This document shows positions 1 to 10,815 of a DNA stretch of 64,000 bases, piece by piece. Every line of letters begins with the position of its first letter. Within the stretch, counting starts at the first letter, position 1. Both the position numbers and the translations under genes were made by a program. Below the pieces are notes generated by a model. That model did not search any database. It was given only the letters and a program-made list of their open reading frames with translations, and was not told the origin of the DNA. Source of the stretch: Periplaneta americana (taxonomy: Eukaryota > Arthropoda > Insecta > Blattodea > Blattidae); contig NC_091120.1 in the NCBI RefSeq assembly GCF_040183065.1, positions 21,609,708-21,673,707 on the forward strand. The letters are read 5' to 3'.

Positions 1-266
1 GATATTTGAACTTCTCCACCTCTTCAAAAGATAAATTTCCAATTTTTATATTTCCATTTCGTACAATATTCTCGTCACGAGACATAATCATATACTTTGT
101 CTTTTCGGGATTTAATTCCAAACCTACCTCTTTATTTGCTTCCAGTAAAATTCCCGTGTTTTCCCTAATCGCTTGTGGATTTTCTCCTAACATATTCACG
201 TCATCTGCATAGACAAGCAGCTGATGTAACCCATTCAATGTCCCATTCCAAGGCCTATTTGAAGGA
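1..266 (-). pseudogene. RTE-like reverse transcriptase fragment (YADD motif)
   Basis: Read on the minus strand, 266 to 1 gives an open frame with LLVYADDVNML, the catalytic YADD box of reverse transcriptase (about 211-194). It continues with a GLELNPEKTKYM motif and ends at the window edge in a SFEEVEKFKY block. This order (YADD, then NxxKTK, then FKYLG) is that of RTE-like non-LTR retrotransposons. The piece is truncated at its 5' side, where it abuts a TAA microsatellite. The rest of the element lies to the left of the window. Confidence 0.85.
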
Positions 267-269
267 TTC

Positions 270-273
270 GATG

Positions 274-309
<36 letters not shown>

Positions 310-312
310 GTA
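270..312. repeat. (TAA)n microsatellite
   Basis: About 13 ATA/TAA units run from 270 to 312 next to the truncated end of the reverse transcriptase fragment. Confidence 0.95.
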
Positions 313-399
313 ATACACAAAATTTTAAATACCAATAATGTAATTTGTAAACATATGTAATAATGACCCCCCCCCTGACAAAATTCTGCATACACCACT

Positions 400-1530
400 G
401 AGTGAAGTGCTTTGCATGGCATTGCATGAAGCAGAAACATGCACATTATGAGGAAGTGAAGAGAAGTGACTAGAAGCATTTGAAATGTGAATATGGAGAA
501 GAATGGAGCATGTGAAGTGGACTGACAGAATAAGAAATGAAGCTGTGTTGGAAAGAGTGGGTGAAGAAAGAATGATGCTGAAACTGATCAGGAGAAAAAT
601 AAATTGTTTGGGTCACTAGCTGAGAAAAAACTGCCTACTGAAGGATGCACTGGAAGGAATGATAAACGGGAGAAGAGTTCGGGGCAGAAGAAGATAAGAC
701 AATATTAAGATATGAGGATCATATGCGGAGATAGAGAAAGGCAGAAAATAAGAAAGATTGGGGAATGCTAGGTTTGCAGTGGAAGACCTGCCCTTGGGCT
801 CTCAGCCCCAAAGGAAACATTATTAATAAAGCACCAACAATTGAAAATTACAAATTTGAATATGTAAAAAATTGTATATATCTTGGTTCCATGATCAATA
901 ATGACGACGACACCAGTCTTGAAATTAAGAGAAGAATATCTATAACAAATAAATGTTAATTTGGATTACTGAAATATATTAAATCGAAATTCTTAACCAT
1001 CTCAACTAAAATAAGAATATATAAGACGTTTATTAGGCGGTGTTGACGTATGCCTCGGAAACTTGGACTATGAACAAACAGGACACCAGAAGACTTAGTG
1101 TCTTCGAGAGGAAAATTCTGAGAGCAATTTATGGACCCGTCAAAATAAATAATGAATGGAGAATTAAATATAATAAAGAAATATATGATCTGTTTAACGA
1201 GTAAGATATTATAACAGTTATTAAAATTGGTGGATTGCAGTGGGCTGGACACCTGGTAAGAATGGACGATACTAGACCCGCTACAAGAGCCTTTACATCC
1301 AATCCTGGAGGAAGCAGATCCAAAGGAAGACCGAGGAGCAGATGGGAGGATAATGTATACGAAGATGCCAACTTCACTGGTGCACGAATGTAGACAGTCA
1401 AGGCCAAAAGTAGAGACGGATGGAATAAAATACTGAAGAAGGCTAGGACCCTCAATGGGTTGTCGAGCTGATGATGATGATGATGATGATGACCTGCCCT
1501 TGAGCAGAAAACTATGAATGAATGAATATT
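400..1530 (+). mobile_element. RTE-like retrotransposon 3' fragment, split by a second copy
   Basis: Plus-strand frames before 796 show the C-terminal end of an RTE-type ORF (FEMWIWRRMEHVKWTDRIRN, then GRRVRGRRR) broken by stops. The element resumes at 1491 and ends AGAAAACTATGAATGAATGAAT. The same ending occurs at 46455-46493, which shows where this family stops. The interruption (797-1490) is another element flanked by a 12-bp repeat of the host sequence. The left boundary near 400 is approximate. Confidence 0.75.
797..1490 (+). mobile_element. Nested 5'-truncated RTE-like element with (ATG)n tail
   Basis: This insertion is bordered by GACCTGCCCTTG at 785-796 and 1491-1502. It carries NCIYLGSMINNDD near 870-905, then a degraded C-terminal ORF with the GRPRSRWEDN-type motif around 1325-1350. 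It ends in (ATG)n at 1471-1490. The same gene end and tail occur at 30038-30576. Several stops and frameshifts make it a pseudo-copy. Confidence 0.85.
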
Positions 1531-1539
1531 GAGAAGCAA

Positions 1540-1800
1540 GCTGCCACAGTGGTGTAGTGGCTAAAGTACTGGCTATCATCCCAGGTTCGAGCCCCAGTGT
1601 ACTCCCAGATTTATACTTGTGTTGGACAAGCCTGTGGTCCAGGTAACACAGGGGTTTTCTCCAGGAGCTCTGGTTCCCTTGTGGCATCCCCACAAATCTC
1701 CATCATCTCAACTCATCGCACCCTGGGCAATGACTGTCGATAAATTGGTCTACACAACTGGCTTCATATGAGTGAATGGCCATTAGTAAAAATATATATA
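1540..1800 (+). mobile_element. tRNA-derived SINE, family 1
   Basis: The head reads like a tRNA with an A box (GTGTAGTGGCTAAAGTAC, about 1551-1570) and a B box GGTTCGAGCC at 1583-1592. A body follows, with CCAGGTAACACAGGGGTTTT, and then an A/T-rich tail. It is a pol III-type SINE and not a functional tRNA, because the acceptor arm does not close and the 3' half runs into unrelated sequence. Confidence 0.85.
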
Positions 1801-2040
1801 TTATGAAGATAGAAAGAAAATGATTAACAACAATATCCCAAATAGATAATAAATAACAACCAACCAATGATGTTGTCAGAGTGTCTTCTGTCTCCTAAAT
1901 AGTAAATTAGCAATTACTCAGGGAGAAAGAAAGAATTTGAGGGGAAATAATTGTGAAAACTGTAGCAAAGATAATAGTACATTATGCAAGGATGTTTATG
2001 AAACAAGCGCAAGCGAGTTTCATAATTTTCATAGAGCGTC
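1801..2040. other. No recognisable feature
   Basis: AT-rich DNA between the SINE and the inverted repeat at 2040-2580. I see no gene or repeat that I can name. Confidence 0.5.
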
Positions 2041-2580
2041 TTAATTACCATTATATCCAAGTTTCATACGACTTTTTATGCTCGACCATATTTCTAACTT
2101 GAAATTATTCATAAGTATTCATGTTCTTCTTATGTGACTGGGGAGCGAACTGACCTTGTGCAATCTCGTAAATTGTGAGATGTGCGCAGACGCGAAAGTA
2201 TTGATTTTTTCCGGGCAACGAATGTCGACGACCTTGATATAACCTAGAGAGTAAGATAAACGTTAAACTTGATATAACCTTGAAATTGAATTCGACATTG
2301 AAAAACGAGATGACAAATTAAATTTATTTGAATATTATTTACAATTAATGCTAATTATTATAGTAACAGAACATAACCTTCTGCGACAGTATTGGATTGC
2401 CAGCCTGCGTGACGTTTTGCTAGTTGTCTTTCGATTGCATATCCGAGAATAATTGAAAACCTGAACTTTAATGAGTAGGTGTACTTTAATGACATGCAGT
2501 AAAGGACTGCTACCAGGTGTATAATTACTACATTTCGGCATGGTCGAGCATAAAAATCATTACGATTAAACAATTTCAAT
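2040..2580. repeat. Imperfect inverted-repeat element
   Basis: TTTTTATGCTCGACCAT at about 2073-2089 recurs inverted near 2536-2552 (ATGGTCGAGCATAAAAA). Both arms end in TAATTACC/TAATTGAA-like sequence. The interior has no coding potential. This looks like a non-autonomous foldback or MITE of about 0.5 kb. Confidence 0.55.
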
Positions 2581-3129
2581 TACCAGAACATACCTATTCT
2601 CACATTAAATGTCACAATTCTAAAAAAACTCTTGCAGTTGTACAATACTAATGTACACCGATTGCCATTTTTTTTTGTAATCTTAAAGATGATTCAAATT
2701 CAGAACACTCACTGCTGTACAACTTTGTAATGAAAAAAAAAAAAATTAAAAATCCGGAAGAAAAATATATTTCTGATTCACATGGAAGGCAAACTGCTTG
2801 AGACTCAACATATTTCCAGTCAGGGAACAGTCCAATAATTAGTATTTTAGTAATCTTGGAATATATGTTGAAAACATAAAACTTTCTAGTGAATATACGA
2901 ATATAATGAAAGATTGTAGACAGAAATCGAAGCCTTTTGAAATATTAGAAACAGTGAATGTTTTTCCTTTAATTTAAAGCAGCATATGCTAAGAATTATA
3001 GTTCTGTAATAAGAAATAGCACACAATAATAGAAAAGTATTATATAAGGTCGAACATAAATACTGCAGTCCGTCAACCATTATATTCTTAAGCAATGATT
3101 TGTTCTTTCCGTACATATACAGATTTGAA

Positions 3130-3590
3130 GATGACCACCAGCATAATAGTGTAAAATCTGCTGAAACCAGAAATAGCTGAGTGAAAAAATGTTGAATTAT
3201 GGATATAAAGAGAAACAATTTTCATATAAAATGTTTGATACAGACGCAGATTCTAAGGGTTGAAAAATAACTGTAGCATAATAGCGTAAAATCTGCTGAA
3301 CAAGCAATATTAGCCAGTTTCCGAAACCAGAAAGTGCCGAGTCAAAAAATGTTGAATTATGGATGTAAAGAGAAACAATTTTCATATAAAATGTCTGATA
3401 CAGACGCAGATTCTAAGGGTTGAAAAATAACTGTAGCATAATAGCGTAAAATCTGCTGAACAAGCAATATTAGCCGGTTTCCGAAACCAGAAAGCGCAGA
3501 GTCAAAAAATGTTGAATTATGGATGTAAAGAGGGACAATTTTCATATAAAATGTCTGCTATAGATGCAGATTCTAAGGATTAGTTTGTCG
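3130..3590. repeat. 160-bp tandem repeat, about 2.5 copies
   Basis: GTTGAATTATGGAT starts at 3191, 3351 and 3511, an exact 160-bp period. Units are about 95 percent identical over their full length, and a shorter divergent unit lies to the left (3130-3190). The near-identical open frames across the units follow from the repeat and are not genes. Confidence 0.92.
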
Positions 3591-4787
3591 AAAAATATCC
3601 TAAATGCTTAGCTATTCAATTATTTTCAAACAGTAAGTTCGTACTGCTCTACACAATTATATTTTTAGAAATGAGTATTTCTGTTATGAAAGATTTTCCA
3701 ACTGATGGAGATCCTACAATTTCAAAAGCTGTAATCTGTAAAAATATTTTTGGGTACGTTATTATTATGTTGTTGATCCAATGCCTAGGCACTTGATGAA
3801 GTTATTCGCCATCTTGCACTCAAGTGCATATATTTTCCATAAAACATTAAAATTATAACTTGAAATCATTCACTTACAGTATCTTCATGTTATTGTTAAC
3901 AATTTATTTTCATATTTACCAATATGAATGTTTTTCACACATCAGTTCCTTTCCGTGCATGAATCATGATAGTAGCCTCCACTTTTGGAACAATACACAC
4001 AGTCATGTCAGACTGTTACACGTTTGTTATATCATAATGGTACCACGCATATCTCTTTTGGTAACCTGCATTACCACTGTCCACGGCAAAATTGCTGGCT
4101 ATTTCAAGTCCTGTCATTTCTTTTAGTTCGGATTTTAAAAGTACCCTGTAACTTGATTTCCTGGTTGATGTACTTCTCTTAATTCGAAGTGTCCTCCAAT
4201 GCCATTCTTGCATCATTTTTAGTTTAACATGACGGCAATGAAGCAAGTGCAACCTACAAAATGATATTTGAGACTGGCCAATGAAAATAACGCCAATTAT
4301 TCATATAAAAACTGCACAAAAAATATCTTAAACTTCTAAATTTTGAGATGAGACCGGGAAAACTATACACGCAATGTGCAACCAACACACTATCATTACA
4401 AAGGAGTTGATATCACAGTACCCGAGTTTAAAATATGGAGCTCTACCTTGGCTTTCATATTATCTTATATTAGTAATCATACATTCACCACACCTATGTA
4501 TCAAGAATTATTAACAACTTAAAATTACTTCAAACAGTGAATTGGGTGTTGATTTTTACTATGAAGCCATGTGTGCACTTTTGTCTCAAAATACATAATA
4601 ATAAAAATTGTTATTCTCAAATTATGGTATGAATAAAATACATTTTGAGTGTCCAAGAGATCTTATTTTACCCTATGTAATGAGTTATCAACAAGAGATA
4701 AACACTGATCTAAAACTTTACACCCATCCTACAGAAAGTAAAGACTTTGAAGATAATTCTGCAAAGAATGTATAACTTTCTCTTTAA
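3591..4787. other. No recognisable gene
   Basis: AT-rich sequence with short open frames on both strands. A 78-codon minus-strand frame at 4016-4252 has a charged, coding-like composition, but I do not recognise it and see no splice sites or repeat ends around it. Confidence 0.45.
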
Positions 4788-5944
4788 CTTTCTCCACTAT
4801 TAAACATTTAACAACATGTTAAATATAACATGTTGAATTTAACATGTATATGGATATTTCAAGTCTCAATTGACTTAACATATTAATTATGTTGAATTTA
4901 ACACTTTTAACATGTTGGCGTGTTTTCCAGCAGAAATGGAAAACATGTCAAGTCAATTCATTTGCTCGTGCAGCGTCGGTACTGTTCGGCAAAGTTCGTA
5001 CAGTTTCCATAGCAACAACTATAAGTTCCGATTTTGTGGCGCGTATCTTGATCATTTTTATACTATCATTGGTCCTTGGTGTTGGCTGTAAGTTGTTCGA
5101 AGAAATGGAGTGGATGAAAGAAAATGCATTAGAAAAAAATTAATGCAGTGATGGAAAGGCCTTGTTTGTGGGATGTGTCTCCAAAAGAATACACGGGCAA
5201 AACTAAGAATGCCGACTGTGTTAGAGAACTGGAATTATTATTTAATTGTTCTCGAGAATACAATAGACAGTTTTTGCACTCTTGTCATACGCTAAACGTT
5301 AATGCTATGTTGACGTCAGTAATGGTCGCATTTGGTGACGTATGTTAACGTTCGTAAAACTTCGGAAAGAATAATTATACGATATTACCCACTCCTTTAA
5401 CATCTATCATGTCGTAGGTCCTATGATAATCAATCGCACTGTAATTTTTTTAATTGAGATGAAATGGCTGCTCTTAAATTGTGTATTTCTTTGATGTAAC
5501 AGGAAGTATTTTTGCAGCACTATATTAAAATCGTGTTCTGACATTCTCAGCAAGTTTTTGAATCCAAATCGAAACTGTATTCAACTTTAAGCTCGTTTAG
5601 AATGTATCCTGCATAGTGTCTTACTAAGATATTGCCGCATCCACATTATCATTTTCTTCCTTTTCAAAGCCTTGTAACAAGCAATAGAGGCAATTACAAA
5701 AGTCAAATCATCATCTGAGTCCATTGTCCAAGGTTTGAAAATAAAACACTATCTACATTAAAATCGCATAGACTGTTTATGGTGGACTACGCAAAGAAAG
5801 TCAAGTTTAACATGTTTAACAGTGTGGACAAAGTGTTAAATGAAATTAGCATTAACATGTTCAATCAACATGTTGGGATGTTAACGGTAAACAATTTAAC
5901 ATTTAACATGTTGTTGTTAAATGTTTAATAGTGGAGATGCGCCT
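4788..5944. mobile_element. PIF/Harbinger-like element with MADF-like remnant
   Basis: The ends are inverted. Left is CTCCACTATTAAACATTTAA (from 4792); the right end, read backward from about 5936, gives the same 20 bases. Subterminal blocks of palindromic AACATGTTAAAT-like repeats fill about 130 bp at each end. TTAAC next to both ends suggests a short target duplication, but the exact border is uncertain. The interior carries a MADF-like open frame (5135-5345), a domain commonly found in the accessory protein of Harbinger transposons. Confidence 0.65.
5024..5345 (+). pseudogene. MADF/SANT-like protein remnant of the element
   Basis: The frame from 5135 reads KINAVMERPCLWDVSPKEY, followed by NADCVRELELLF. 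This fits the MADF signature (xxRPxLWD...Y) used for DNA binding by the Myb/SANT-MADF accessory proteins of PIF/Harbinger elements. The preceding codons (MEWMKENALEKN) are in another frame that stops at 5141-5143, so a frameshift separates them. The domain is cut short by TAA at 5346. I infer a dead copy; no transposase core was found. Confidence 0.55.
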
Positions 5945-6186
5945 TAACAATCACAGACTATGAATGGGTAGGCCTATTATACTTTCCCTTCTATTTTTTC
6001 CAAGCTCAAAGCTAACACAATCACAACAACACAAATGTTGATATCCATTTTATTCTCAAAATTATTTGTGACCAGTTAGCCATGAATGAAAATTCATGTG
6101 TCCGTATAATGACTAACATGTTTTGTTGCAGGACATCCTTTGGCTATAGTGAACAACTACTAAACAACTGGATGACATGACTATAG

Positions 6187-6600
6187 GTTGTCGGTGCTGT
6201 GTCTATGGCCTAGCATGCTCGTCTTCCATCCAGGCAGCCCAGTTTCCATCCTCAGCCATGTCATGAAGAAATTTGTAGCAGACAAAAAAGCAGATGTTGC
6301 AGAAGGATTTTTTCGGGGTACTCCTGATTCCCTCATCATTCCACCAACACACTCAACTTGTTCCTGATTTCACTGTCATCTGCAGTAATCAAAAATATGC
6401 TGGGATGAAGTCTTGGGGTATTACAGGCTTCTGATGCTGATATAGGGAGCTCTTGCGCCTCCGGAGCTTATCAGGTACTCATCTGGGGATGGGGCCTAAG
6501 TCTGTCAGAGCTGGGGTAGGACGACCCACCTTCCAGCGTCAGATTCACGAATACCACCTTGGACAATCATCATAATATATAGTGCGCACTGTGGGTCAGT
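6187..6600 (+). mobile_element. Degenerate tRNA-like SINE
   Basis: The head GTGTCTATGGCCTAGCATGC resembles an A box. CAGTTTCCATCCTC about 45 bp on resembles a decayed B box. It is followed by GC-richer sequence (to about 6540) unlike its AT-rich surroundings. No clear tail or target duplication was seen, so the family is uncertain. Confidence 0.4.
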
Positions 6601-6640
6601 GTAAGCATAAGTGCATGCTTTCATACTAGGTCTGGTCCTT

Positions 6641-7140
6641 AAAAAATCAAGCCAAGCGAAAGAGGTGGTTTGTGCGTGCTTTAAATAAATAATATATGGT
6701 AATATACAAGGAGACTGAATAAGTGAAATTATTATACATGCTGTCTTTTGAAAGGTTTCTAACGGTATTTTATCGCTAAAATAATTTCAGTAGGCTAACT
6801 TATCAATATTCTGGACATTGATTTTTTCCTTTGCATCAATTCTTTTATAATTTTTTAAAGAGTCTGAATCCTCACAATAACTATTATTAAAAAATCAAGC
6901 CAAGTGAAAGAGGTGGTTGGTGCGTGCTTTAAATAAATAATATATGGTAATATACAAGGAGACTGAATAAGTGAAATTATTACACCTGCTGTCTTTTGAA
7001 AGGTTTCTAATGGTATTTTATCGTTAAAATAATTTCAGTAGGCTAACTTATCAGTATTCTGGACATTGATTTTTCCCTTTGCATCAATTCTTTTATAATT
7101 TTTTAAAGACTCTGAATCCTCACAATAACTATTATTAAAA
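6641..7140. repeat. 248-bp tandem duplication
   Basis: Two adjacent copies, 6641-6888 and 6889-7137, begin AAAAAATCAAGCCAAG and end ACAATAACTATTATT. They differ at only a handful of bases, so the duplication is recent. Confidence 0.93.
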
Positions 7141-8832
7141 ATTACACAATACAAGTTTTCTCCTCTCCTTTCTCTTTATTTTTTTTAATAAAAAGTTTAT
7201 CGTTATAACAGAATGATTAAGTGAGTGTGTATGTGTGGTAATGATTAATGCATTCTTATGCGCCACGAAGTCATAGTACATACACTAATTTCTATAAATT
7301 CAGTTTTAGTAACAAAAACTGCTGTATTACGGGAGAGACTGTGCTACAATTTTATTAAGCACAAAGTATATTTCCATATATTTAAATGTAAATCAATAAA
7401 AAATAAAGATGAAACATTTGTTTTCCAGCCCAATGCCACTTGCTGCCACCACTTGACACATTGTAAGAAGCTATTGGTGTGTTGGATTAAGTGGGCACAT
7501 TCAGGTCTAAAAACATGCGTTTTTAAGAAAAAGAATTAAAAAATTAACATTGATATCAGTTCAGTAGAACTGGGCCTTTATTCTACAAAAGTAGTGAATA
7601 AAAGTTCAGACAAGACTCACTAGGACTACAGTAAAATCTCAATTTAACGGTTCCCTTTCAAGCAATTAAAATTTCTCAATCCTGCCAAAAAATACTGACA
7701 CTAAATATGTTAAAATGTCTTCCACATTCTATTCCTGTTTCTAATATCGGAACAATTTTGACCTGATCTCTTAAAACACTTTACATACTGAAGTAACAAG
7801 ACAAATCAAATTTCTATGTTTATGAAATCAGGTCACATTCATGTTCCCTATATAGTATTGTCAGGCTATACTGCTGTATGAGCCATCGATCTCGACCTAT
7901 AGAATTATAAATGGAAGTCCATCACGTATGTGTAACTGAGCCATTTCCAAGTTATCACCATCTTTCCTCTAACCCAATAACCAAAAATTCAAGTTTCACT
8001 CTGTACATACAAACTTTAATATATGAATTAACTTCGAAGAATAAAATCATATTTTGTTTTCAATAGCATTACTAAGTTACCAATGAAAGTTACGTTTTGC
8101 CTACATTAAAGTTTATTTCACGTACTGACATTTGCCTTCGGTACAGCAAGTTTTCTCGGTGCCTTACATAATACCGGAGACATTAAAATTTTCTGTAGAA
8201 TGAATACCCGTGAGAAAAACACGAATCGAATTACATTTCAGAAATTGATTAAGGTTCAATCCACTACAATATAACGTCACATTCAACAGGTTACTGTAAC
8301 CAATGTAAAGTTTGCATAATTCTAGGCAGTGCACATTGTTTGGTTCGTTTTCTTGTTGCACTAACTCAGCAGTATACCGCTATTTTACAATTCTAGAACA
8401 TAAATAAGATACTTTCCTGTAAGCAAAAACTTGGTGACAAGCAATCAACCTAACTTTCTATGTACAAATTCTCTATAATGAAACACTGTGTTCAATCATT
8501 CATGCTCTTACGTGGTTAAAACATGTATTTAGATATAACAAATCAGATTTAATTTGTGCATGGTAGTAACAATTAACAAGATACTGATTTACCTCTGTCT
8601 ATGTATTTCTGTGTATGTGTGTTGTGTAAAAGACAGACGGAGACATAAGGAAAAGGGTTAATTATAAAAATATTTGTACCAAATAGAAACACAAGTGTAA
8701 AGTTTTGACAAGTAGAATATCCTTAAGAATGGATGTGGCCTTGATTTGAGTCTACATGAAGAATCACATTCAAGTTCATTATAGAGAAAAAGCACTACCT
8801 TTTGCTAACATTGGATTTTAAGTTTTCACACT

Positions 8833-9020
8833 TAAAGAGTGGAGAAGATGACTTTGGAGTTTTCAACCATATGTTACGATTTCTTTAACATTTAGCAGCT
8901 ACATACAAGTCCCATTAACAGGGTCGAACCTTGGCAATATAATCCTGATGATGGAATCTGCATGTAGTTCTGAAATGTTGAACACACGTGGCTGGGAAGC
9001 CCAATGTCATCTTCTCTTTA
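8833..9020. repeat. Hairpin MITE
   Basis: AAAGAGTGGAGAAGATGACT at 8834 is answered by inverted ATGTCATCTTCTCTTTA ending at 9020. The 150-bp interior has further imperfect pairing, for example ACATTTAGCAGCTACATAC against GCATGTAGTTCTGAAATGTT. It abuts the left TA of the next element. Confidence 0.6.
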
Positions 9021-9022
9021 TA

Positions 9023-10171
9023 CAGTGAAACCTGTTCAAATCGGAACCTGAATGATCCGGAATCCTGTCTATTTCAGAACAATTTATTGGTCCCGACAAA
9101 ATTCGAATGTATTATGTGTAATTTTTCCTGAATAAAACGGAAACTGTCCAACGCGGAAATGGAAAATGTCTGCTACTGTTCAAAACAGAAATATTATTTT
9201 GGACACACTACTTTAATGTAAATTATATTTTGAAACACTATGCGCTTTTAAGGAATGTACGAAATACTAGTAGGTCACAAGTTTTCTTTGTAAAATTTTA
9301 GAGGGTGCGAGGGTGTGTTGGCCTGGTGGTCATAAATTTTATTACCCTATTGACTAGGCAGACGAGTGCCTTCAAAGATGTTCAATGCTTCACTCTTGTA
9401 TACTGTCGTAGCTGGGTAGAACACAAGTGTATTAGTGATTTCGTGATAACAAAAGTTACGTAAAAATGTTGCACTATCATTAATTGATTAAATAAAAGTT
9501 ATCGAGGAAAATGAGAAACGAAGAGTATGGAAAATAATGTTGAAATTTATAAATGGAAAACTCAGGTGTAACTTAACACTTTCAAAAATAAAGGCCGTAT
9601 CATGAATCAGTGACTTGCGGTCAATAATGGTGACATAAAAGGAAAGAGAAAACAACCGGTTACATAGAAATAAATGAACTGTTGTGGGAGGGGATTGTTC
9701 TTGCCCTTTCAAAGATCATGCAAATTTCTGGACCTATTCTGCAAAGAAAACCCTTGAACTGGCAAAGAAATTAAATAATCCAGAATTAAGGCTTCTAGGC
9801 TCCTAGTCCAATTAAATAATGTGCTGTGATATACAGTACAGTATTATATTATAGTGTTAGATACTAAATTTAGTGTAATTAATAAACTTTATAGTGTTTA
9901 ATGAGTGAGTTACGATACAATTTATACACGAAATGAGATTTTCATCAAGATCATTCACCAATTAAATAAGTGACAGGAAGCTGATTTAATATCAGTAGTG
10001 TTAAACGGAATACTTTGTAATTCCTACAATTTGCGGCATGCCATTTTGTTTTTCATTTATACAAATAATAAATATTCCATTTTAACTTCACACCTGAATA
10101 ACACGGAAACCTGTCCACAACGGAAAAAAAAATTAGGACCATGTCACTTCTGTCTTGAACAGGTTTCACTG
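9023..10171 (+). mobile_element. pogo/Tigger-like element, 1149 bp
   Basis: Both ends are CAGTGAAACCTGTTCAA, inverted and flanked by TA (9021-9022 and 10172-10173). A second GGAA/TTCC-rich block lies inside each end. The interior from about 9495 on the plus strand codes, with lesions, for the N-terminal DNA-binding part of a pogo-type transposase. The catalytic DDE region is missing, so this is an internally deleted, non-autonomous copy. Confidence 0.85.
9495..9810 (+). pseudogene. pogo-type transposase N-terminal remnant
   Basis: Plus-strand frames give KVIEENEKRRVWKIM, which resembles the psq/CENP-B helix-turn-helix. About 75 codons on comes AKKTLELAKKLNNPE, which resembles the block leading into the second CENP-B-type HTH. 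Stops and frame changes lie between them, and the text breaks off after the second block. This fits the N-terminus of Tigger/pogo transposases, which bind the CAGT-type terminal repeats. Confidence 0.65.
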
Positions 10172-10815
10172 TATTTACTTCCTCGGTAGAAAAAAATAAA
10201 AACAGCTGTAAGCATAACTCTGTGCTGGTAAAGTAATACCTAACACAACCACCTGTATTGCATGTGAGTGATATTTCCAATCCGTAAGACAGTCACAGTG
10301 CTTATTCATAACAGAATTAAAGACAACAAATCAATAAGTTTCCATGCACTATATTCATCAAATAATGCAATTTTCAGTAGAGACCACTCACAACTGAAGT
10401 TAAAATTGCACGAAATTAAGGCCAATGCCAGGAAGTCTTTGGTCTGTATACTAATGTTGGATGAATATGGGAGAGGTTCCACTGCGTTTTCTGAGACTTA
10501 ACATATAAGAAAAAACACACTATCCCTTTTATTTTCTAACTAATGCTATTTTCATGGTATGTAATATTTTATATACATGACCTCGTTTAGCAGCAGTCCT
10601 ATACATTGCTGTGATAGGCTTGTAACTCAGTATATCAGCTAAAAGGTTACCATATGAAGAGGTTTGCTACCACAGTGATGTTTTGTAACAATTCCAGTTT
10701 AAAACAGAACTTCCTCAAACAAGTATAAATCTGTACAAAATCACATTTATCCACGTTTACTACCCTCATATTCTGAACACCTCGTTAAGCTAACAGTTAG
10801 ATTGGGATTTTACTG

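Larger units (their letters stand above)
7629..10815. mobile_element. Degenerate pogo/Tigger-like element (outer)
   Basis: The left end is TA|CAGTAAAATCTCAATTTAACGG at 7627. The right end, inverted, is CAGTAAAATCCCAATCTAAC ending at 10815, where the flanking TA has become TG. The ends match at roughly 16 of the first 20 positions. The interior holds a hairpin (8833-9020) and a younger pogo-like element (9023-10171), and no intact transposase. Pairing of the two ends over 3.2 kb is an inference. Confidence 0.5.

Noticed and set aside
956-1693. Long minus-strand open frames opposite the RTE-like element
   Set aside because: They are antisense to a coding relic whose plus-strand frames match a known family; Ser/His runs come from the (ATG)n tail.
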